DNA of 7,768 nucleotides from an uncultured Eubacteriales bacterium (lineage in GTDB: Bacteria > Bacillota > Clostridia > Monoglobales > Firm-18): positions 1 to 7,768 of the forward strand of contig CAJLYO010000072.1 of NCBI GenBank assembly GCA_905210885.1, read 5' to 3'. The notes under the pieces were generated by a model, which was given only the letters and a program-made list of their open reading frames with translations, was not told the origin of the DNA and made no database searches. Each line of letters starts with the position of its first letter. Position 1 is the stretch's first letter. Below, piece after piece: positions 1 through 5,315 of the stretch. The translations under genes were made by a program, and so were the position numbers.

Positions 1-2
1 AG

Positions 3-782
3 TATGCACAGGACAGCGACAATGGAAAGTGGCCCACAAAGCTTATGCAGAAAACGTATGTTACGGATGAACAGTACAAAACCGCAGACCAGACAAAACA
101 GGCTTACTCCCAGTCGGAGGATATGACTTTTGACTACGGCGAGGAGGGCACAAACAAGTATTTTTCAATGACCACGGTAACGGAAGCCGGCGACCCGGTT
201 GCGTTTGCCGGAATGAGAATGGGCGAAAAGAAAGGCTTTTTCGGAAAAACATATTTTCTGACCTTCGGCATGGACTACAGAACAAGTCAGGAGGATATTG
301 ACAACGAGGACGCAGAGCCTGTTATTCAGGTATATGCGGAGCTTCCCGTTAAGCCGTCGTTTGCAAACAGCCAGGTTACGGAAAACGGCGGAAAAACCCT
401 TATTTGGAACGTAAAAGAGGGCAAGTACAATTCAATTTGCATGATGTACACCATTCCCAACATTACAAACATTGCAATTATAGTTGCTCTGCTTGTTATC
501 ATCATTGTTGCGGTAATCCTGTTTGTATTGAACAAGAAAAAGAAAAATACCCTTACGGACGCTGAAATCGTAAACGACGCTCTTGACAATATCGAGGGCA
601 AAACGGACTCCGACGGATTTGTGGACGACCCGTTTGCTTCAATGACCGATGAGGAAATAAACACTGATATCGAGGACGAACCCGAAACCGAAGCCGAGGC
701 AGAAACCGAAACCGAGGCAGAAACCGAAACCGAGGCGGAAACCGAACCGGAACAGCCGGAGAAAACGGAAGACAACGAATAA
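3..782 (+). CDS. Membrane-anchored extracytoplasmic protein with acidic tail (5' end outside window)
   Basis: The reading frame is open to the left edge, so the gene starts outside the window; the ATG at 45 is probably internal. About 259 residues are visible. Counting from the Met at 45, a beta-rich, probably extracytoplasmic region (about 1-140) precedes one hydrophobic helix (about 143-163), then a KKKK stop-transfer cluster, then an acidic cytoplasmic tail of about 80 residues ending in Glu/Thr/Ala repeats. The order beta domain, WNVKEGKYNSI-like strand, C-terminal helix resembles LppM/DUF3153-type proteins, which usually carry an N-terminal lipoprotein signal; that end cannot be seen here. 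The family name is a tentative inference from general resemblance. A hairpin terminator follows directly, so this is the last gene of its transcript. Function unknown. Confidence 0.8.
   Translation, partial: YAQDSDNGKWPTKLMQKTYVTDEQYKTADQTKQAYSQSEDMTFDYGEEGTNKYFSMTTVTEAGDPVAFAGMRMGEKKGFFGKTYFLTFGMDYRTSQEDIDNEDAEPVIQVYAELPVKPSFANSQVTENGGKTLIWNVKEGKYNSICMMYTIPNITNIAIIVALLVIIIVAVILFVLNKKKKNTLTDAEIVNDALDNIEGKTDSDGFVDDPFASMTDEEINTDIEDEPETEAEAETETEAETETEAETEPEQPEKTEDNE
678..749 (+). repeat. 18-bp in-frame tandem repeat coding for Glu/Thr/Ala tail
   Basis: Two near-identical units (696-713 and 714-731, GAGGCAGAAACCGAAACC) are flanked by a diverged copy on each side (678-695 and 732-749). Each adds six residues (EAETET type). 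The 18-bp period keeps the frame, so copy-number change would only lengthen or shorten the acidic tail. Confidence 0.85.
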
Positions 783-789
783 CAAACAC

Positions 790-821
790 AAACCGGCACG
801 CAGATTAAAGCATGCCGGTTT
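790..821 (+). terminator. Rho-independent-type terminator after the first gene
   Basis: Arms 790-801 and 810-821 (AACCGGCA..GC with GC..TGCCGGTT) form a GC-rich stem with one C-A mismatch and an 8-nt loop, starting 8 nt after the stop codon. The 3' tail is T-rich but interrupted (TTATTTGT), so termination may be imperfect. Confidence 0.7.
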
Positions 822-868
822 ATTTGTAGTTACCGGGCAAAGCGATTGTCACATCACGCTGTACACAA

Positions 869-945
869 CGTTATTTCCTGTCACCGTAGGGGCAGATATT
901 ATCTGCCCGAAAAAATGTTAATATAGTATTCGTTATTTCTGTCAC
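869..945. repeat. Perfect palindrome bracketed by a 15/16-bp direct repeat
   Basis: CGTTATTTCCTGTCAC (869-884) recurs as CGTTATTTCTGTCAC (931-945), one C shorter. Between them lies a 9-bp perfect inverted repeat, GGGCAGATA/TATCTGCCC (890-898 and 900-908). The arrangement looks like a short palindromic element flanked by a target duplication, or two diverged copies of one repeat unit. GGGGCAGATATTATCTGCCC-like palindromes are, from memory, common between genes in Oscillospiraceae-type genomes. Confidence 0.6.
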
Positions 946-970
946 TTTTTGGTGGCAAAAATAAATCCCA

Positions 971-1010
971 CCACCGCTTGCGCGGTCCCCCTCCCTTTAG
1001 GCAAGGGAGG
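971..1010. repeat. Double-hairpin intergenic repeat (CCACCGC...AGGGAGG type)
   Basis: Two adjacent hairpins: ACCGC/GCGGT (973-977 and 982-986, 4-nt loop) and CCTCCCTT/AAGGGAGG (990-997 and 1003-1010, 5-nt loop). Paired-hairpin sequences of this form recur as short non-coding repeats in many Clostridia. The family assignment is from general knowledge, not from a search. Confidence 0.6.
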
Positions 1011-1142
1011 CATAAAAGCCAGCCTTGTAAACCAAGACTTGTTACAAAGTTCACAGGACATTCCCGCAAAAAATGCGGCTATAGTTTTGTATTACGAATA
1101 TTTCGGGGCATACTAACAAAAAACAAAAAAGGAGTTTTGGAA

Positions 1143-1475
1143 ATGAGCGACATAATGAAAAACATAAAAAAATCCGAGGTTCTTGTTTTAAAAGACCAGA
1201 TAGACTGCAGTGACGGGCAGGTTGTAAGCAAAACCCTCGCACAAAATTCCGCAGTAAGCATAACACTTTTTGCCTTTGACAAAGGCGAGGAAATCAGCAC
1301 CCATGCCTCCGGCGGCGATGCGCTTGTTACCTGTCTTGAAGGCACGGGCAAAATAACGATTGACGGAATCGAGCATATTTTAAACCAAGGCGACGCAATC
1401 GTAATGCCGGCAGGTCACCCTCACGCGGTATACGGACAGGAAAAGTTCAAAATGCTTTTGACGGTGGTATTTTAA
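1143..1475 (+). CDS. Small single-domain cupin protein
   Basis: Encodes 110 residues. The start at 1143 is chosen because AAAAAAGGAG ends 8 nt upstream; the longer upstream frame is repeat DNA. A single double-stranded beta-helix is apparent. Cupin motif 1 is represented by H54 (ISTHASGGD) and E66 (CLEGTG), and motif 2 by GDAIVMPAGHPHAV with H92 and H94, all candidate metal ligands. The usual HxH of motif 1 is reduced to one His. Proteins of this size act as metal-dependent enzymes, ligand sensors or storage folds, so no substrate can be inferred. It is followed 31 bp later by the YycI-like gene and then queG, suggesting one transcript. Fold assignment is firm; function is unknown. Confidence 0.88.
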   Translation: MSDIMKNIKKSEVLVLKDQIDCSDGQVVSKTLAQNSAVSITLFAFDKGEEISTHASGGDALVTCLEGTGKITIDGIEHILNQGDAIVMPAGHPHAVYGQEKFKMLLTVVF

Positions 1476-1506
1476 CAGCAGAAAAATGTTGGGACGGTGA
1501 AAAAAC

Positions 1507-2289
1507 ATGGAGTGGAGCAGGGTAAAATCGATTTTGATATGCGTTTTCGTGGCGGTGAATATATTTTTGATTGCCGTTTATATAAAGGGAAGCACAACCG
1601 AAATAACGGTGGACGCACAAACCGTTTCAAACACCGTTACGGTGCTTAAAAACAATAGTATTTCCGTTGACAAAAACCTTATCCCCACAAAATCCTCCGA
1701 CATGCCGGTGTTCAATATCACAAGCGCAAAACCGTCCGTTTCGGAATATGCCGCGGTTTTATGGGAAAATGCGAAGGCAAACGGCGGCGATTACTTTAAT
1801 CCCGATTATTGCAAAACCGAAAACGATACCGTGACGTACACTGCGGCGGAGCAGGGCACAATTGCGGACGTTAAGAAAAACATAAAGAAAACCGGTATTT
1901 TGGATAAGTTCAATTACAGATGCTCTGAGACAGAGGAGTCGCTTGAATACAAAATTGTTTTTGACAACTGCAGCGTTGAGGATATATGGGTAAAGGCAAG
2001 CCTTTCCGGAGGCACGGTGACGGTCACCGCGAAAAACTGCCTGGGCGGCACGGTAAGCGAGGCAGGGTACTGCACCGTAAAGACCGCCCCGGAAATCCTT
2101 ATTTCCTTTGCGTCCGCGATAAAACCGAAAAACCCGGTTAAAATTGTTTCAATGGAAAAGGCGTACATCGCAGGCAGCAGAAGCGGTGAAATCCGAACTG
2201 TCACCGTTTCGCCGGTATGGAAAATAACCGCCGCCGACAACGCGGTGTACTACATAGATATGAGGAACGGAGATTTGCTTTCGGTATGA
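1507..2289 (+). CDS. YycI/YycH-like membrane protein
   Basis: 260 residues. The N-terminus MEWSRVKSILICVFVAVNIF is the typical YycI signature: a short basic start leading into one transmembrane helix (about 7-27), with the rest outside the membrane. The C-terminus (SPVWKITAADNAVYYIDMRNG) has the PepSY-like Trp/Tyr strand pattern seen at the end of YycI. In Bacillus, YycH and YycI bind the WalK (YycG) sensor kinase in the membrane and restrain it. Here no walRK, yycH or yycJ genes are adjacent, so regulation of a WalK-type kinase is only a family-based guess. The ribosome site is weak (GGGACGGTG about 6 nt upstream). The stop codon overlaps the next start as ATGA, indicating translational coupling. 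Confidence 0.75.
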   Translation: MEWSRVKSILICVFVAVNIFLIAVYIKGSTTEITVDAQTVSNTVTVLKNNSISVDKNLIPTKSSDMPVFNITSAKPSVSEYAAVLWENAKANGGDYFNPDYCKTENDTVTYTAAEQGTIADVKKNIKKTGILDKFNYRCSETEESLEYKIVFDNCSVEDIWVKASLSGGTVTVTAKNCLGGTVSEAGYCTVKTAPEILISFASAIKPKNPVKIVSMEKAYIAGSRSGEIRTVTVSPVWKITAADNAVYYIDMRNGDLLSV

Positions 2290-2987
2290 CAGACAAAAAA
2301 GTTGTTAAGGCTTACGCAAAAGCCGCCGGCGCGGACCGCTGCGGCATTGCGCCGGTGCGTATTTACGATGAGCTTTTGCCGCGGCTTGAGGCGCGCGGCT
2401 TTGTGCCTTTTACACGGACAAACCTTGAAATGCGCATTAACCCTTTTTTGCACATGAAATCGGCAAAATCCGCAATTGTGTGCCTGTTTAAGTATATTGA
2501 CGGCAGCGACACCTCCGTTGCGCGCTATGCACGGGGCGGAGATTATCACCCGTATGTAAAAGAACGTCTGAGAAAAATCTGCGATATGCTGGGCGAAGGC
2601 AATAAATACAGGCTTTTGGTGGACACCGGCGGATTATGCGACAGGTATCTTGCATACCTTGCCGGGCTCGGATTTTACGGAAAAAACAATCTTTTTTACG
2701 CCGACGGTCTGGGCAGCCGGTTTTACATCGGCTCAATTCTTACCGACTTGGAAATAGAGCCGGACACTCCACTTTCAAAAACCTGCTTAAACTGCAATTT
2801 GTGCATAAAGCACTGCGCCGGCGGCGCGCTGGGCGAGGATTACACCTTTGACGTTAATAAATGCGCTTCGTATCTGACTCAGAAAAAAGAAGCTCTTACC
2901 GAGGAGGAAAAGGAAATTGCCGGCCGCGGCGGATATACCCTGGGCTGCGACATATGCGCGGACGTCTGCCCTCTTAACAAGCCTTGA
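2286..2987 (+). CDS. queG: Short QueG-type epoxyqueuosine reductase, double [4Fe-4S] protein
   Basis: 233 residues from the ATG at 2286, which overlaps the previous stop by 4 bp; an in-frame ATG at 2217 lies inside the upstream gene and is not used. QueG is a cobalamin- and iron-sulfur-dependent enzyme that reduces epoxyqueuosine to queuosine in the tRNA wobble position. Visible marks are the VDTGGLCDR block with the likely catalytic Asp (D113), the AGLGFYGKN cofactor-region motif (126-134), CLNCNLCIKHC (C167, C170, C173, C177), C193, and CDICADVCP (C221, C224, C228). That makes the eight Cys expected for two clusters. The protein stops five residues after the last Cys. Classical QueG (about 380 residues) continues into a tRNA-binding HEAT-like region, absent here. 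It may be a natural short form or act on another substrate. Confidence 0.82.
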   Translation: MTDKKVVKAYAKAAGADRCGIAPVRIYDELLPRLEARGFVPFTRTNLEMRINPFLHMKSAKSAIVCLFKYIDGSDTSVARYARGGDYHPYVKERLRKICDMLGEGNKYRLLVDTGGLCDRYLAYLAGLGFYGKNNLFYADGLGSRFYIGSILTDLEIEPDTPLSKTCLNCNLCIKHCAGGALGEDYTFDVNKCASYLTQKKEALTEEEKEIAGRGGYTLGCDICADVCPLNKP

Positions 2988-2996
2988 CAAAAAAAC

Positions 2997-3018
2997 AAGC
3001 CGGCAAAAAAGCCGGCTT
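2997..3018. terminator. Bidirectional hairpin terminator between queG and zinc-ribbon gene
   Basis: Perfect 8-bp stem AAGCCGGC/GCCGGCTT (2997-3004 and 3011-3018) with an A6 loop. Read on the minus strand, the stem is followed by GTTTTTTTGT, a good U-tract, so it mainly terminates the zinc-ribbon transcript. On the plus strand the tail (ATTAATATG) is weaker. Confidence 0.85.
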
Positions 3019-3034
3019 ATTAATATGTATGTGA

Positions 3035-3313
3035 TTAGTTTTCCTCTTTATGATTAGCAAAACATTCACTGCAGTAAATGGGACGGTCATTCTTGGGCTT
3101 AAACGGAACCTTTGCTTCACCGCCGCACTGAGCGCATACTGCCACATGCATTTCTCTTGACGCTCTTATTGCTTCCTTTCTTTTTTGACGGCACTCTTTG
3201 CATCTAATAGGCTCATTCTGGAAGCCTTTTTCAGCATAGAATTCCTGTTCGCCGGCTGTGAAAACAAATTCCTGACCACAGTCCTTGCATACTAATGTCT
3301 TGTCTTCGTACAT
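3035..3313 (-). CDS. Small double zinc-ribbon protein (zf-trcl type)
   Basis: 92 residues, ATG start preceded by GTGAGGA (3321-3327). Eight Cys form four CxxC knuckles: C9/C12 with C38/C41 make an N-terminal ribbon of the zf-trcl type (LVCKDCGQEFVFTAGEQEFYAEKG), and C60/C63 with C81/C84 make a second ribbon. The segment between them is very basic (about 37-54), which fits nucleic-acid or RNA-polymerase binding, but no partner is shown. Homologues are common in Firmicutes and are sometimes mislabelled cytochrome c551; there is no CxxCH haem motif. It lies downstream of sigH on the same strand with no obvious terminator between them, so read-through from the sigH promoter is possible. Confidence 0.88.
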   Translation of the reverse strand: MYEDKTLVCKDCGQEFVFTAGEQEFYAEKGFQNEPIRCKECRQKRKEAIRASREMHVAVCAQCGGEAKVPFKPKNDRPIYCSECFANHKEEN

Positions 3314-3343
3314 TGTTTTTTCCTCACTTTAAATAAATATTTC

Positions 3344-3408
3344 CTTCCGCGACCGGACTTGCACCGGTTTTCACAAAAACGCGCTTTACATGTATAAGCT
3401 ACACGGAA
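3344..3408 (-). ncRNA. tRNA-like structure lacking a normal anticodon arm (tRNA remnant or tRNA-mimic RNA)
   Basis: Reading the minus strand from 3408: TTCCGTG pairs over 7 bp with CGCGGAA (3351-3345), with one G-U wobble, like an acceptor stem. TA then GCTTA (3401-3395) matches tRNA positions 8-14. GCTT (3399-3396) pairs with AAGC (3386-3383) around a 9-nt loop. ACCGG-TGCAAGT-CCGGT (3368-3352) is a perfect 5-bp T-stem with a 7-nt loop that abuts the acceptor strand. G53-C61, T54, C56 and A58 are kept; position 55 is G. Only 14 nt (GCGTTTTTGTGAAA) sit where an anticodon arm and variable loop belong. The D-loop lacks GG and no CCA follows, so it is unlikely to be a working tRNA. A decayed tRNA or a leader RNA for the zinc-ribbon gene are both possible. 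Confidence 0.5.
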
Positions 3409-3425
3409 ACATCACGGCGAAACGT

Positions 3426-4040
3426 TTAATCCGCCAAAACAGCCGAGATCTTTTTCTTTATGCGCTGCAGCGCATTGTCAATAGACTTGGGGGATTTTGC
3501 CGTGTGCTCGGAAATTTCAATATAAGAGCAGCCCTGTAAAAAAAGCTCAAATACCTCATATTCAAATTTGCTCAGCGCCTTTTTAGCCTTTTCCTTAATT
3601 TCAGAAACTGTTTCCGAATCAATCACCATTTCTTCGGGGTCGCTTGCGGTTTCCTGCGTTATTGTGTCAAACAGAGTCATTTCCGACTCATTCTCAAACG
3701 CCGGACGGTTGAGAGAAATGTACGAGTTAAGCGGAGTATGTTTGTTTCTTCTTGAGGATTTTACGGCGGTTATAACCTGGCGTGTTATACACAGCTCTGC
3801 AAAGGCTTTAAAATTCGGGTTTTTCTCGGAATTATAATCCCTGATCGCCTTATAAAGCCCTATCATACCCTCCTGAACAATATCATCTGTGTCCGCACCC
3901 ACAAGAAAATACGCCCTTACCTTCCTGCGCACAAAGTTCTTGTAGCGGTGCAGCATTTCCTCCTCGGCACATTTGTCTCCGCCCGCCGAAAGGGAAAGTA
4001 ATTCTTCGTCTGATAGCTGTTCGTAATTAATATTTTGCAA
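3426..4040 (-). CDS. sigH: Sporulation/stationary-phase sigma factor SigH (Spo0H)
   Basis: 204 residues, close to the usual length of about 215. Sigma-H directs early sporulation and stationary-phase genes, including spoIIA and spo0A in Bacillus. Region 2 is diagnostic: YFLVGADTDDIVQEGMIGLY (44-63), followed by the SigH-type stretch RQVITAVKSSRRNKHTPLNS (87-106). Region 4 is at about 153-197, with a helix-turn-helix around CSYIEISEHTAKSPKSIDNA. The start is TTG (4040-4038), placed 7 nt after AAGAGG; no ATG fits. Bacillus sigH is followed by rpmG-secE-nusG. Here the downstream gene is a zinc-ribbon protein preceded by a tRNA-like structure, so the usual synteny is broken. Transcription starts from a perfect-consensus sigma-A promoter. 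Confidence 0.97.
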   Translation of the reverse strand: MQNINYEQLSDEELLSLSAGGDKCAEEEMLHRYKNFVRRKVRAYFLVGADTDDIVQEGMIGLYKAIRDYNSEKNPNFKAFAELCITRQVITAVKSSRRNKHTPLNSYISLNRPAFENESEMTLFDTITQETASDPEEMVIDSETVSEIKEKAKKALSKFEYEVFELFLQGCSYIEISEHTAKSPKSIDNALQRIKKKISAVLAD

Positions 4041-4063
4041 TGCCTGACCTCTTTTCTACTTTG

Positions 4064-4092
4064 ATTATATGCATTTTGTTATAATTTGTCAA
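4064..4092 (-). promoter_or_regulatory. Perfect-consensus sigma-A promoter for sigH
   Basis: On the minus strand TTGACA (4092-4087), a 17-bp spacer and TATAAT (4069-4064) match the sigma-A consensus at all twelve positions. The predicted start near 4057 gives a leader of about 17 nt that contains the AAGAGG ribosome site. Confidence 0.9.
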
Positions 4093-4101
4093 GAAAAATG
4101 T

Positions 4102-4130
4102 TTGCTTATTATTTCTTTTTGTGATATAAT
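4102..4130 (+). promoter_or_regulatory. Extended -10 sigma-A promoter for the divergent membrane gene
   Basis: TTGCTT (4102-4107), a 17-bp spacer, and TATAAT (4125-4130) preceded by TGA, giving an extended -10 (TGNTATAAT). The predicted start near 4137 leaves a leader of only about 15 nt, starting at the AAGGGG ribosome site. The two divergent -35 boxes are 9 bp apart, so the promoters could compete for polymerase. Confidence 0.85.
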
Positions 4131-4151
4131 AACAAAAAGGGGTGTTTCTAT

Positions 4152-4934
4152 TTGGGTAATATACCATTAATTTATAGCGTATTTATTATGTTTTTTCCCA
4201 TCATTTCCGTTTTCGCCTGCACGCCATATATCGGGAAAAAGGGGTCGGTGTTCGGCGTCGCTTTGCCGGACGAGGCAAAAAACAACCGTGTATTAAGGGG
4301 CATGTGCCGCCGATACACGGTGTTCTCTGTTATTTCCGGGCTGTGCCTTGCGTTTACGGCGCTTATGCTGAATAAATTTTCCGCCGCGGCGCTGTGTGCC
4401 GGTGTTACGGCTGTGCTTTGCTGTGCAATGTTTGCCGCAAACAACCGTCTTGTGCGCAATATTATTGCCTCGGAGGACTACGAAAATCTGCAAAAACCGG
4501 TATATTTAAAAAAGATACCGGAAAACCTCAAGCCGAAAACCGTTTCAATGTGGTGGATTCTGCTGCTTACGGTGCCCACCGCCGCAGCATTTTATGACGC
4601 ATACAGAAGCAGACTTGACATAGGCTACAGCATACCTGCAATACAGTGCGCCGTAATAGTCGCGTGCGCGGCGGCATTTGCGGCGATAAAGCACGCCGGG
4701 CAGTATGCCGACAAAAACAATGCGCAGAAGGATATAGAAAGAAACATAGCGGTGCGCACAAAGCTGTCCGTTATGGTTTTGTGCATATGCCTTGCCCTTT
4801 GCGTTTTTCTTATGCTTATGCAGCTTTGCGCCTCAAAAACCCTTGATATACCGTGGTTTTTAAACGCCGCGCCTTTTGTTATGACAATCGCTGTGACATG
4901 GACGGTTATAATTTTTTGTCTGAAACTTAAATAA
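4152..4934 (+). CDS. Multi-pass membrane protein of unknown function
   Basis: 260 residues, TTG start 9 nt after AAAAAGGGG. About seven hydrophobic helices are visible (4-23, 55-73, 77-95, 133-149, 160-179, 204-226, 236-256). Between helices 1 and 2 lies TPYIGKKGSVFGVALPDEAK, recalling the 'FGV-x-(I/L)-P-E' segment after the first helix of DUF1648/DUF5808-type membrane proteins; this is a tentative resemblance. No catalytic motif, signal sequence or transporter signature was recognised. It is transcribed divergently from sigH. Its stop codon is immediately followed by the stop codon of the convergent DUF4363 gene, with no room for a terminator between them. Confidence 0.85.
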   Translation: MGNIPLIYSVFIMFFPIISVFACTPYIGKKGSVFGVALPDEAKNNRVLRGMCRRYTVFSVISGLCLAFTALMLNKFSAAALCAGVTAVLCCAMFAANNRLVRNIIASEDYENLQKPVYLKKIPENLKPKTVSMWWILLLTVPTAAAFYDAYRSRLDIGYSIPAIQCAVIVACAAAFAAIKHAGQYADKNNAQKDIERNIAVRTKLSVMVLCICLALCVFLMLMQLCASKTLDIPWFLNAAPFVMTIAVTWTVIIFCLKLK

Positions 4935-5315
4935 CTACAAAACATTTTCAACCGTCACAAGCTCACTTTTATAAAAATGCTCCAAAAGTCCGATGAGCTC
5001 GCCGTTTTGCGCCATTGCCTCAGCCGTATCGGAATAGGAAATATACTGTTCAAGGCGCATAAGACCGGTTTTCATACTGTTTAATTCCTCATGATTTGCC
5101 AGGGCGGCAAGCCACATATTTGAGCCGTCAAGGCGCTTTATACACTCTAATGTTTTCTCGCCGGCGGCGCCGAAATCCTCATGTGCCACCGCCTGTTTTA
5201 TGTCTTTTAAATCGTCAAGCATTGTTTGTGCAAATCCCGTTGCAAGGCAGTAGCCGGAAACGGAAACGGCGATTATAACCGCAAAAACACCTAAAGCAAT
5301 ATAAACCGATTTCAT
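4935..5315 (-). CDS. DUF4363 family protein
   Basis: 126 residues with a single N-terminal membrane segment (about 4-26), then an extracytoplasmic, mainly helical domain (MLDDLKDIKQAVAHEDFGAA, later MWLAALANHEELNSMKTGL). This matches the size and layout of DUF4363 proteins, which in Clostridia commonly sit directly downstream of a DUF421/YetF gene, as here. The ATG overlaps the stop of the DUF421 gene by 4 bp and has GGAGGG 7 nt upstream, so the two are translationally coupled. Function unknown; the pairing suggests a small membrane complex. Placement beside spoIIA makes a sporulation link possible but unproven. Confidence 0.85.
   Translation of the reverse strand: MKSVYIALGVFAVIIAVSVSGYCLATGFAQTMLDDLKDIKQAVAHEDFGAAGEKTLECIKRLDGSNMWLAALANHEELNSMKTGLMRLEQYISYSDTAEAMAQNGELIGLLEHFYKSELVTVENVL

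Larger units (their letters stand above)
823..1142. other. 320-bp non-coding stretch with palindromes and repeats
   Basis: No convincing gene lies here. A reading frame continuous with the cupin gene runs back to 978, but its extra 55 codons translate the palindromic repeat at 971-1010 and have no ribosome site. The stretch holds a duplicated CGTTATTTC-TGTCAC motif, three hairpins (890-908, 973-986, 990-1010), and a minor hairpin at 1064-1078. I could not identify a confident sigma-A promoter for the downstream cupin operon. Confidence 0.7.

Noticed and set aside
326..799. Minus-strand reading frame opposite the acidic tail
   Set aside because: Its Ser/Val/Ala repeats are simply the reverse complement of the Glu/Thr/Ala repeats; it spans the terminator and has no gene context.
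978..1142. N-terminal extension of the cupin reading frame
   Set aside because: The extra 55 codons translate a palindromic repeat and spacer, are rich in Arg/Pro/Lys, have no ribosome site, and a good AAAAAAGGAG precedes the ATG at 1143.
2217..2285. Upstream ATG for the QueG gene
   Set aside because: It would overlap the YycI-like gene by 73 bp and add a non-conserved basic stretch; the ATGA overlap at 2286 fits the family N-terminus.
3391..3407. Alternative hairpin CGTGTA-GCTTA-TACATG on the minus strand
   Set aside because: It is a valid 6-bp stem but uses bases of the acceptor-like stem and D-arm; the tRNA-like fold has more total pairing. It is kept only as a possible alternative conformation.
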